A DNA stretch of 64,000 nucleotides from Juglans regia (taxonomy: Eukaryota; Streptophyta; Magnoliopsida; Fagales; Juglandaceae), in assembly GCF_001411555.2 (NCBI RefSeq), contig NC_049905.1:19582097-19646096 (forward strand), read 5' to 3'. Below, piece by piece: positions 39,901 to 49,700 of the stretch. Position 1 is the stretch's first letter. Each line of letters starts with the position of its first letter. The notes below the pieces were generated by a model, which had not been told where the DNA came from, searched no databases, and saw nothing but the letters and a program-made list of their open reading frames with translations. The position numbers and the translations under genes are program-made.

Positions 39901-42219
39901 TTGGTGACTGGGTTAGAGTTTGCCACAATCTGCACACAGCAAAGCATGGTTTTGGTGCTGTCATCCCTGGTAGTATTGGGATAGTTTATGGTGTTAGACC
40001 TGATTGTAGTCTTCTGATAGAATTTAGCTACTTACCAAGCCCATGGCTTTGTGAACCAGAGGAATTGGAGCCGTTCATCCCATTCAGGGTTAGGAATTTT
40101 CTCTCTATGTAGAAGTTGATTTTCATTACCCCCTTTCCCCTTTCTTCATTTTCAAAAAAAAAAAACTCCATTTCTCTTTTGCTTTATTTTTCTCATCTTT
40201 TCTTAGAATTTAATATGTTGCGTACAAATACAGATTGGTGACCAAGTATGTGTAAAGAGATCTGTTTCAGAACCCAGATTTCCTTGGGATGGTGAGACAC
40301 ATCATAGTGTTGGAAAAATAAGCGACATAGAGAGTAATGGTCTTCTGATAATTGATATACCAAAACGGCACATGCCATGGAGAGCTGATCCTTCAGACAT
40401 GGAAAAGGTGGAGAGTTTTAAGGTAATAACCCCTCTTTAATGGTGACTTGTATACCCATATGCTCAAGTAACATCTATTGAAGCTTACAGTTAACGCTGC
40501 AAGGTAATATCCTTTCTTTATTTGTTACGTTCCAAAATGAGCAGGTTGGTGATTGGGTTAGAGTTAAAGCTTCAGTACCCTCTCCAAAATATGGGTGGGA
40601 AGATGTCACCAGGGACAGTATAGGAATAATTCATAGCTTGGTGGAGGATGGTGATATGGGCATTTCATTCTGTTTCAAGAGCAAGACTTTCTCTTGCTCC
40701 ATGACAGATATGGAGAAGGTTTCACCTTTTGAAGCCGGAGAAGAGATCCGAGTGATGCCATCTATCAATGAGCCAGTACTTGGGTGGTCAAATGAAACTC
40801 CATCTACCTCAGGGAAAATCGCAAGGATTGACATGGATGGGACCCTTAATGTGAGTATGTTTTATGAGTATGCTTTTTTTTCGTCATTTTATTATTGTTG
40901 GTATTAGTTTTTTGTTGTGAGGTGAACTGGTAACTGTTGAGTTCTTCAAATTAGTAATAAAGAGTTGCTTCTGAAAATTTTTCTAGGTGAGAGTTGCTGG
41001 CAGAGTGAGCTTGTGGAAAGTTGCTCCCGGTGATGCAGAAAGGTTATCAGGATTGGCAGTTGGTGACTGGGTTCGGTTGAAGCAATGTATGGGAACAAGA
41101 CCAGTTTATGAATGGAATACTGTTGGGAAAGACAATAAGTTCAATTCTTCCATAGCAGTAGTTCACAGCTTACAGGATTACTCTTATTTAGAGTTGGTTA
41201 GTTGTTTTCGTAAGGGTAGGTTCATTGCACACTGCACAGAAGTTGAAAAAGTTGCTCACATAAAAATCGGGCAGCATGTTCGGTTCCGTGCTGGATTGAT
41301 AGAACCAAGATGGGGGTGGAGAGGTGCTTGCCCCAGTTCAAGAGGTGTCGTAACTGCTGTAAGTGCTGATGGAGAAATAAGAGTTTCATTCTTCAATTTG
41401 TCAGCTTATTGGAGAGGAGATCCTGCAGATTTTGAGGTAGAGGAGATGTTTGAGGTTGGAGAATGGGTAAGATTAAATAATGATGCCACTGAATGGAAAT
41501 CCTTGAAACCTGGTAGCATTGGTGTTGTACAAGGAATAGGGTATAAAGGAGATGGGTGGGATGGCACCGTCCTTGTTGGGTTCTGTGGAGAGTCGGAATT
41601 ATGGACAGGTCATATTTCAGAGCTAGAAAGAGTGGATAGGTTTGCAACTGGGCATCGGGTGAGGGTGAAATCCACTATAAAAGATCCACGATTTGGGTGG
41701 TCAGGTTATACACATGCTAGCATCGTTTCTCTAACAGCAGTTGATGCAGATGGAAAACTAAGGACATACACTCCTAATGTCTTGAAGGCATGGATGCTTG
41801 ATCCATCAGAAGTGGAGCTGGTGGAGGAAGAGATATTAAAAGTTGGAGATTGGGTAAGGGTCAAATCATCTGTGGTGACACCGGTTTATCATTGGGGAGA
41901 AGTTACTCCCAAAAGTGTTGGTGTGGTTCACCGCTTGGAGGAAGGGGAACTTTGGCTATCGTTTTGCTTTATGGAGTCCCTCTGGATATGCAAGGAATAT
42001 GAGGTGGAGAAGACGAGAGCATTTGAGGTAGGTGACATGGTCAGATTTAGGGAAGGATTGGTGACACCTAGGTGGGGATGGGGAATGGAGACACATGCTA
42101 GCAGGGGACAGGTGGTTGGAGTGGATGCTAATGGGAAGCTAAGAGTTAAGTTTAAATGGAGAGAAGGCCGGGCCTGGATTGGAGACCCTGCCGATATTGT
42201 TCTTGACGAATTTCTCTAG
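24986..42219 (+). CDS. KEG: E3 ubiquitin ligase KEEP ON GOING (RING-kinase-ANK-HERC2 repeats)
   Basis: KEG ubiquitinates ABI5 and related ABA factors and acts at the trans-Golgi network/early endosome. Sixteen exons: 24986-25728, 27171-27539, 27617-27844, 31637-31762, 31874-32210, 32300-32457, 33689-33846, 34458-34579, 34746-34880, 38428-38552, 38736-38840, 38933-39166, 39752-40088, 40234-40422, 40545-40850 and 40987-42219. They join in frame to 1634 aa (Arabidopsis about 1625). RING-HCa: C18/C21, C37/H39, C42/C45, C71/C74. A Ser-rich loop and an acidic SDEDDLSEEEDD stretch precede the kinase (about 140-420), which has VMVKLVEIG, CMNLKPSN in place of HRDLKPxN, and SDYG in place of DFG. Ankyrin repeats (about 514-834) include GQTALHLACRRG and RTALHTAAMAND. 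The C-terminal half has about twelve VGDWVRVK...GWG repeats ending GDPADIVLDE. Intron 10 uses a GC donor. Introns 3 and 9 are swollen by LINEs. An AATAAA lies at 42653-42658. Confidence 0.96.
26074..26450 (-). mobile_element. Probable degraded LINE 3' end in KEG intron 1
   Basis: GATAAGTAAG, CTACCCAAGTA, AGAGTATACAAGAGAGA and ACCTAA occur in the same order as in the reverse-complemented LINE 3' ends at 28619 and 22211. It is more diverged, and no TSD or coding match was found. Confidence 0.45.
27941..27951 (+). mobile_element. Ultra-short tail insertion (11 nt) with 20-bp TSD
   Basis: ACTTATCAAAA is bordered by two identical copies of AAATATTATCCTCTGAAACT (27921-27940 and 27952-27971). ACTTATCAAAA equals the extreme end of a LINE tail (compare CTTATAAAAAA at other copies). 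The perfect 20-bp repeat is too long for chance in this context. It lies in KEG intron 3. Confidence 0.65.
28619..30248 (-). mobile_element. 5'-truncated LINE in KEG intron 3, split by a TRIM
   Basis: A T-run and the reverse-complemented LINE 3' UTR (GGCAATGCCCAAGTACACAG) begin at the left. The minus strand reads zf-RVT pieces (CKRNGESIDHLLLHC, AMWQMIPLCLMWYLW) at the left. Beyond the TRIM it reads MLWIHMGSKKFTVKSFYKAL and KVFVPSKVAVFIWPAALGKI at the right. The direct repeat ATATTCCTGCA at 28608-28618 and 30249-30259 is the TSD. Without the 899-bp TRIM and its duplicated 5 bp, the LINE part is about 726 bp. It is antisense to KEG. Confidence 0.9.
29089..29987 (+). mobile_element. TRIM retrotransposon with four LTRs in series
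   Basis: Four near-identical LTRs of 172-173 bp lie at 29089-29261, 29364-29535, 29542-29713 and 29816-29987. Each starts TGTGATACCC (first copy TATGATACCC) and ends CGTTACA. After LTR1 and LTR3 comes a roughly 102-bp internal region. It opens with the primer-binding site TGGTATCAGAGC (29264-29275, 29716-29727), complementary to the 3' end of initiator tRNA-Met, and closes with a purine tract (TTTAAGGGGAGTAGAT and TTTAAGGGGGGTAAAT). Only AATGAT separates LTR2 from LTR3. GTAGC at 29084-29088 and 29988-29992 is a 5-bp TSD around the whole unit. No coding capacity is present. It is nested in the minus-strand LINE. Orientation is + by PBS position. Confidence 0.93.
30277..31539 (+). mobile_element. 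5'-truncated LINE (ORF2 C-terminus) in KEG intron 3
   Basis: Plus-strand frames read [21 protein letters not shown] (from the end of the RT region), DGSRIKL, CGDQALKDLFPSVFRIAG, KMWWIPTGKGKFSVHSFYK, then the zf-RVT [20 protein letters not shown] and MFPICIMWCLWKERNDRTFED. The 3' UTR ends with TGTACTTGGGCTATGCCT and poly(A). In-frame stops and shifts make it non-functional. The direct repeat ATCTGCTGCAAA at 30265-30276 and 31540-31551 defines both ends. It starts 28 bp from the 5' end of the minus-strand LINE, so the two lie 5' end to 5' end. Confidence 0.92.
33002..33110 (-). mobile_element. LINE 3'-end fragment in KEG intron 6
   Basis: A T-run, then AAGAAGCAAGGCATTGTCC and AAGTACCCAGGA, matches the reverse-complemented LINE 3' UTR. 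The extent at the right and the TSD are unclear. Confidence 0.5.
33373..33517 (+). mobile_element. 5'-truncated LINE tail (145 bp) with 11-bp TSD
   Basis: The insert reads TGTGGACTTTAATGGCATGG through AACTTCATGATTTCTTAG to TACTTATAAAAAAAAAAAA, the end of an L1-type LINE. TAGTCATGTGC is repeated at 33362-33372 and 33518-33528. It is in KEG intron 6. Confidence 0.8.
33536..33620 (+). mobile_element. LINE 3'-end fragment next to the 145-bp tail
   Basis: TTGTATATTCCTCATACAC, then TTGGGCTACCCTATTTCTC and ATAAAATTTTTACTTCTAAAG, follow the same plan as the LINE end at 31470-31530. No TSD was found. It begins only 8 bp after the preceding insertion's TSD. Confidence 0.55.
35881..36720 (-). mobile_element. 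Degraded LINE (zf-RVT end) in KEG intron 9
   Basis: A T-run (about 35881-35891) and a LINE-like 3' UTR (AGAGGTATAGTCGAAGTACAG) start it. On the minus strand, with shifts, 36400-36720 reads like KAAFIFWMAALGKISTLDKL, VEWCLACGRE and LLHCDTAGMLWKAVFN, the zf-RVT region. It contains the micro-insertion at 36256-36279 and a short inverted repeat TAACACCC/GGGTGTTA at about 36352-36396. Confidence 0.7.
36256..36279 (+). mobile_element. Ultra-short LINE-tail insertion (24 nt) with 15-bp TSD
   Basis: ACTACTTATAAA plus a run of A is bordered by AATTCACTTATAAAG at 36241-36255 and 36280-36294. The insert equals the last bases of the LINE end TTACTTATAAAAAAA seen at 31539 and 33517. It lies inside the older LINE in KEG intron 9, opposite in sense to that host element. 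Confidence 0.7.
37390..37870 (+). mobile_element. LINE 3' end of another subfamily in KEG intron 9
   Basis: With shifts the plus strand reads LLACWKGQ, LWKMIPICLT, VWREKK, SFKDNTRTMEELKAFF, the tail of ORF2. A 3' UTR with GAAGTATACTCCCTATGCACC, TTAATAAAACCTATCTTATG and a short poly(A) follows. The 5' end is not defined. Confidence 0.7.
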
Positions 42220-43790
42220 AGGGGGGGGATTCAATGGAAACTTAAACCATCTGTTGCCTAAAACCGAGGATGTTTTAGTTTGGAGATGCTGATTTCGCCT
42301 CATCATGCTATAGAGCAGTACAGAGATGGATTTGAAATCACTGCCACATAAGTAGCGCATTAGCGGCGAAGTTCATCCTGCCTTGATGATATAGATGCCA
42401 ATCCAGGTCATTATATTTTTATTTAATGATAACAGATGAGGTTGATCATGAAACAACAGGGCGGGCGGTGCCTGTTACGTGGGCTGAATTACCTTGTCTA
42501 GATTTATCTATCATTAGATATTCTGTAGATTATCAGATTTGTAGGTGTGAGAGAGCATAGTTGAATAGTCTTTTTTTTTTTTTTGTAAATATCCACTCGC
42601 ATTTTCAGAAAATTACAGAGATAATTGAGTATTGTAGATGCTAATTCATTTCAATAAAATTGTTTTGGTTTTTCCTGCATTCTATAGGTCATAATCACAC
42701 CATCAATCTTCCCATTTAGTAGATTTTGTCGAATTACTTCACTGCCTTCATGTCTTTGTCTAAATTTTTATGGAAAGTAAATCTCAGTTTGAATTTGAGT
42801 AAACGGGTGAGAACAGCTCTGGAGAAGAACAATACCCAGTTATCAATACAATTTCCTTGAATCCATTCTATTGTTCTTAACCATTTATATTAATGTAAAA
42901 AACCGCTTCTTCGATCTGATGACGAAGTTGACGTTGATTGTGGAGGAGAGCAGTGATCTGAGACGACGGACCTCTCAGAGCAGTCGGAGGAACAACAGAA
43001 TCCATTCTATTGTTCTTAGCCATTTATATTAATGTAAAAAACCGCTTCTTCGATCTGATGGCGAAGTTGACGTTGATTGTGGAGGAGGGCAGTGATCTGA
43101 GACGACGGACCTCTCAAAGCAGTCAGAGGAACAACAGAATCCATTCTATTGTTCTTAGCCATTTATTAATGTAAAAAACCGCTTCTTCGATCTGATGACA
43201 AAGTTGACGTTGGTTGTGGAGGAGAGTAGTGATCTGAGACGACGGACCTCTCAGAGCAGTCGGAGGAACAACAAAACGAGGAACCGCTATATTGCATAGA
43301 TGCAAAAATGGTATCTTAGAGAAGGAGCTTCCATGTTGGAAATATCTCCCGCAACCTCAAACTCATCTTCTTTTTATTTTTTATTTTTTATTTTTTTTAA
43401 TATAAAAAACTAAGGGGTACGCAAACTTGCCACGGTATTGTTTGTCAAATGATGTCTAATTTAATAGACATCTCATCTTCTTTTTCTTTATTTTTCCGTA
43501 CACTTCTTTATTTCTTGAATCCCAATCACATCCCTTCTCAAGGCATTACAATATAGATAACACCCCCTCCCCCCAAAAAAACAAAGAAAAAAAGAAAAGA
43601 AAAAGTCTGAAATCGTACTTGCTTGGGCATTATTTGCCAGAAACGCAAATTACATTTCCGCCTGCAATGAAAATCAGCATTCCTCATCCTCTTCCTCGCT
43701 TGAGCTAAAACCAGAAAGCAGGGCTAGCTGGAATTGTCTGCTACACTTTGATAGCAACAATATTGCTGGTAATATAAGGATCATCATCAT
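42220..43790. other. KEG-CLT convergent 3' region
   Basis: This holds the KEG 3' UTR (an AATAAA about 433 nt after the stop), a three-copy 139-bp tandem repeat (separate entry), poly-T and poly-A rich stretches at about 43370-43400 and 43560-43600, and the CLT 3' flank. No other gene is seen. Confidence 0.6.
42859..43273. repeat. 139-bp tandem repeat, three copies
   Basis: Copies start at 42859, 42998 and 43137, each with GAATCCATTCTATTGTTCTT. They run through AAAACCGCTTCTTCGATCTG and GACGACGGACCTCTCA to GGAGGAACAACA. The copies differ at only a few sites, and the third lacks 2 bp. On the minus strand each unit is largely open, but 139 is not a multiple of three, so a continuous repeated protein is not possible across the array. 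It lies downstream of KEG. Confidence 0.92.
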
Positions 43791-46700
43791 CTACTCGGAA
43801 GTGGAAACAGTCGGTGTCCATGCATAGATGAGCAATCCCATAATAAGAACGATGGCTCCTGCAACAAAGCCTGCCGGAAGGGATGATCCAACTCCAAGGT
43901 ATGGTAGCGGCAGCGTGAACACATAAACAGCTATCGGCACTGCCATGTAAACCCAAAAACAGACCGACATATTAAGTAAATTCATCCACAAATTACAAAC
44001 CAATAAGTTGTATTTTCAATAATGTGTAGAACTACAATAGACTAACGTTGCTTCACACAGAAGGCAAAGATATTCTTTCTCATCTGTCACCACTTTACCC
44101 CGGTTTGATTTCCTGAGTAACCACTAGATTCTTTTCTAAGGGAGAGATGGATTTGTCATGGAAAGTAACCTTTCATTACGTCTCGAGTGTTCTGTCGTTA
44201 TTTGATTTATCAGGGCAGAGCTGGAAATTTTAGTCATCATCTTGAAGCAGACTCCAACACGAGTAATTGCACACATATTGTTGTCTTGTCATAAGAATTC
44301 AAGCAGACAGGTTTTTAGGATGGGTAAAAAAAAAAAGTAGTTGGGGGCGGATTGAAATAAAATCAGACCAGATATGGGTTAAAATGCCAATAGAATCGGA
44401 AATGTATTTGTTTGTATTATAATTAGTTGACAGTTGATGTTAGTTCTGCAATGCTTAATGGAGGATGGAGACACTTTGTATTACGTGAATGTTAGGTTAA
44501 TTCTCTAGAGCAAAACTCAACCCGATCTAAACAGGCACCTTTATGCCTCGTTTGTTTTTACAAGTGAGATGACTTGAGATAAAAGTTGAAAGTTGAATAA
44601 AATATTATTAGAATATATATTATTTTTGTTTTGGAATTTGAAAAAGTTGAATTGTTTATTTTATTTTGTGTGGGAATTTGGAAAAATTATAATGATAAGT
44701 TGAGAAGTTTCCTGAAAACAAACGTGGCCTTAGCCTCACCATCATCTCTGATGCTAATCAAATCCATTGTCAAGAGAAATAAGTCAAACCATGGAAAAAC
44801 TAAGCCACAGCTTGCACCCTCTAGGACAATTACTGCAGGCTAACCTTCTACAAGACCGAAGGACATACCTGAAAATGTAGAAGCAAGGCAAGACACCACA
44901 GCAGAAGAGATCTTGAGCAGATACAGCAATGATATGTTAAAGCCCATATTGACAGCAACAAACAACAAAGGTAGCAGTGGAGCACCTTCACATCCTGCCA
45001 ACCAAATTTGAATGTAATTGAATGAAAATCACTCCACTTAAAATGCAACCTCAATATAGCAGAAAGGTAACTAAGGTAGGCAGAATGGTAATCTGGATAT
45101 CGGACCATGCCAAATATACCTAGTTGCACTTCTATCTCGTCAAATCTTACATACTGGTAACATAAACTTTATTTTTTTATTTGTTGATTATTAAGAACAA
45201 TTCATTCATGCTCTGGAAACATAACCTTTATGAATTACTACATTTAAATTTAGACCTAGTTGCATTTCTATCTCCTCAGCATTGCTAGATCACTATAATG
45301 GGTCACTGCTGCCACTATGCATCCATATCACAATTGATATACTGTAAGCAATTCTAAATCTATCTTTCTCAAATTTCCCTATTTCTTATCTATTCATTTA
45401 TTTTGACAAGGGGGTCACTTCCTGGACATCCCTCATGAGAGGGGGCAAATGCCATTAGGCTGCACCGCCATATTACATGAGTTTTTGTATTTAATAGAAA
45501 TGTTTTGCGACCAGAATTTTTTATTTTAATGAACAAACACATTCATGTACTCTTCTCCAACTCATTCAAGTTTACTAATTGTTCATGCCATTGAACAATA
45601 CTCAGCCTTTTGGAATCTAGACCTTATTATCTCAAAAGAGAGGACCTACTTTGACGTAACTAGAACATAGCAAGAATGGAGGGATATGAATAGATGCTGA
45701 ATCAGATATGGATAGGAGCTTATTTTATGAAATGCTTGAGCACCATATTCCAAATGAAAAGAAAAAAGAAAAAAAAAACCTTTAGCAAAATGACAACCAT
45801 CTCAGCTAAAAGAAGTGGGACTCAATCCAAAAATTTTTTCAAAACATAATAGTCTAGCAGAACTGTGGTCTGTGGGAGCACTTAGTTGCATATACCATAT
45901 CAGTTGGGCAAAACTTCAATATTTTCAAATCCCGTATAGACTCAAAACTGTGGAAGCACTCGGTTCCATATCATAATTGATGAATATGGTCATAAAGCAG
46001 CAGAATTCATGATAATATTGACAAGGATTTTTTAATTCTAACTCTTGTCAGTTTATAATCAGGACAGGATAGATACTCGTAAATGATTTCAAATGGGTAA
46101 CCAGGTCAAAGGAGAAGACTCATAAAAATCATCATACAGTGGTGTGGTGCTCAAAGGAGAAGGATCATTATCGAGTTCTGGTCCCACTTACATGTGGGCC
46201 CGGGAGGGCTGGTTACGATATGCTTCTATTGTACATCAGGTTGCCGCTTCTAAGACTTGAAAGCAGGCAGTTGTACTTGACCAACTGAGGCTTCTACCAT
46301 TACAATACACAATGGCTGCTGGTTTTCACAAAGTGTAGAAAAAATATCATTTTCTATGTGATCCTCCACCTCAACTTATGTCCTATAATTGATACAATCA
46401 GGGGTGGATATGAAGCCACATTTTTATAATTACCTAAATATCTCTTAGATAATAGTATCTCAAAATTCTAATCTTAGATACCTCATAAAACATTAATAAA
46501 CTCCTTATATTATACACAGAATCTTTTGTTTCAATGAAATGAAATCAGGAACAGGGAGTTTATTAATATTGTCAAGTGAGGTGTGATTCATTATAGTATT
46601 CTGCCAGTATAACTGAATGGCATAAGGATGCAGCCAGGCCATACTGCTGGAGAAAATAAAACTCAAATAAAAGTAAGCTCACAAATTCACTTCCCCTAAG

Positions 46701-49700
46701 AACCAAACAGTAGCATAATGGTTGTGTTATGCAAGTGAAGTGCGCATCATCATCTAGCAATTATCGGTACAAACATGTGGTTAGTGAAAGACTTTTTCTT
46801 CCTCTTTTGTTGTTAGGGATTAAACAGGACTCTACTAATAACTTGGAAGTACAGCCTTGTATTCCATATGGAAAATGAGGGTAGGTGACCCGTAATGCCC
46901 AATAATCAATTAAAGTACTCTTTGAAAATGAAGCCTAAAGTCAGGGTAAGAGCTGTGCTGCAATATTTTTTGTTCCTTTTATTTAACCATAATCAGACAA
47001 ATTAGAGCAGACAAGGAGATAAGAGTAACAGAACGACGTACTGAAAAACAACTTGCCAACAAATTCTAGCTTACCACTTGACAAAGTACCAATGTTTAGA
47101 AAACAGGCTGCACCATCTTTGAGATAGTTTGGCAGTTGACTAAAGGGGATGCCCCATAATTTTGATAAAAATGGTAGGAGAAGGAATATAAAGAAGGCCT
47201 GCATTAAACATATATCCAGCATATTATTTCCAATCGGGTTTTATAACAAAAATAATTTTGAAATAGAGAAATTAGTTCTTCTATGAATGTAAGAATCTAT
47301 ATTTTCAGTTCACTACAAGATACCTACTTGGAAAGCAGATCCGTAGGAATTTATAACAAATAGGTCTACTGAACCTCCCTGTAAAAGAAACAATGGAATC
47401 ATATCAATATTGCTAACTCTTTTTTTTATTGGTCATATCAATATTACTAACTATTGAAGAAATAATTAATAAATGAAAACATGGTGGCAAGTTTATACAG
47501 CACACTTTGCCGACATGCACAGAATTTTGGTAACTTTGGAATCTTGCATGAGAGTAAAATTGATTCTGTTTAAGGATCCATGAGTCATTTCATCTTGCCA
47601 TGAGCATGTAAGATCACTTTTGGTCTTCTAAAATATTTTACCTTTTCGTTATATTGTGTCATCATTTGGTGGGGGGTTTTATTCAGTGTTATAAACCCTT
47701 TTTTCATGCCCCAATCCAGTTTCAAGAAAATAAATGTAGTTTAAAATTGAGCAGAAACATTTAGGTTCCTTGTTACTGCAGAGCAATACAAGGTAGAAAC
47801 TGAGAGTCTATAATCTTCAGGAACATTTGGAAATGAGAATTCACAGCCAATCAGGAACATGTCATAAAAAGAGTCTATAATCTTCCATACCTTCAAATCC
47901 CGGGCAGCGTCCAAAAAGATTACTTCCTACAAATGATAAACATGCTGCCAGTTACTGCAGAGAAATACAAGGTAGAAACTGAGAAAGTTCAATAATCGTT
48001 CAGAACAATCAACAACCTTCAGCACTGTATCGGCAGCTTGAAATAAAAATGAAACTATCATTAAAAGGCTCCAAAATATACCGGCTTCCTTTAATGATTG
48101 TCCAGCACTAGATCCACTGCAGAAATAAACAGAGGCAAGCAATAAAAATTAATAAAATATCAAAGGCACCTGTAATAACAATTCTTGCAAGCCAATGGAT
48201 TTTAGGGATCTAATTCGCAAAGATTTAACAGATTTCCATATGTGGTGTGCTTGAAAGCAGTAAACTGTTCATAGTACACATCATGTAAATTCAATATCAT
48301 CGATCAAGATTTTAGCATAACATTAGTTCCACATCACATACTCAAAAACAGGCCAGGCTCTACTTAGCTTGCCCGAGATATTTTATAGTTTGCTTCTCAA
48401 CATAGAAGTGAGAACAAGCTCCACCTTGGAAGGCCATACAAACAGAAGGTGGTAGTCCATTATTCTATGGCTATAACTACAAGTTGGATTCTTATCTTTC
48501 CATAATTCAATACAGAATCCACTCCAAGTATTCTCCTTAAGCTTTCTCCTTAATCACTAACAAAGGACTTGACTATGATCCGTGTAATGCATTGATTAAC
48601 AAGATAAAAATAGGCATTAGCTTTAGTTCACCTCAAATATTTCGCAGGACTTCAACTATATTACTGAGAAAAAGATTCTGCTATTTTAGCCAAAAGGCAA
48701 AGATGAAAACCCCATCTACTGACTCCACAGCCAACCAGTGTCATTAACACTGCGAAGCAGTTTTAAATTGTCAAGCTTTTCATTCCACAATCTCCAGCAT
48801 ACCTCACCCACATTTGGGTCCAATAAAATCTTTCTATGTGCATGTCATTAAATTTAAATTCCCAAGAACTTGTACAATCAATAAACTTGAGAGATTTGGC
48901 CACAATTATAAAACTGACCCAAGCCTTTTGTTAAAACCTATTTTTCAAGCTTTATGATCCTTAGTGAAGCAGAAAATAATTGTTCATAGATGAGCCTCAA
49001 CATGAGGCCATAAATATAACTGTGCGGGTGTATGTAGGTATGTATATATAACTTACCTTGCTACAGTTATGATTACACCAAGTGCTACAAGAAAGCATCC
49101 AAGAAGTTGGTTTGCTCTATATCTTCTTCCAAGGAAAATAACTGACAGAAGAATTTGCCACACAAGAAAAGTCTGCAAAAGAATTGCAGGATATCAATTA
49201 TTCACGTTCAATATTACCTTCCAAAAAAGAAAAGTTGTTGGCTGATCTTAAGCAAGCATGAGCTTGTGGGCATATAATACTAGATATGTGTAGACAAATG
49301 TAGGACCAGAACAAAATCATTATCCGATATAATATTTTCATATAGTGCCTCAAAACCCAATGACCAGACTGGTTATGGGTTATGCCAGAGAAATAGTTTT
49401 GCCACAGGACTGAATGGATACAAGGTTCCTGATACGACCTGGTAGCATATAACAAGTTATGTAACATTTATATCATGCATCACATTAGTGCAAGTATTAA
49501 CTTAATTAATTTCTATAATTTCAAAATATGCACATGCACTTCTACTTTTATTCTCAGTTTCATATTTTCCCTAATCAATATGCAAATGATCCATTTCATT
49601 TCTGGTCAAGCAAAATGAACTGGTTGGATTGAACAATATGTTTCCAACAGCAATATTAACAGAGCACTACCAAAATAAAATTTAGTGATTATTCACCTTG

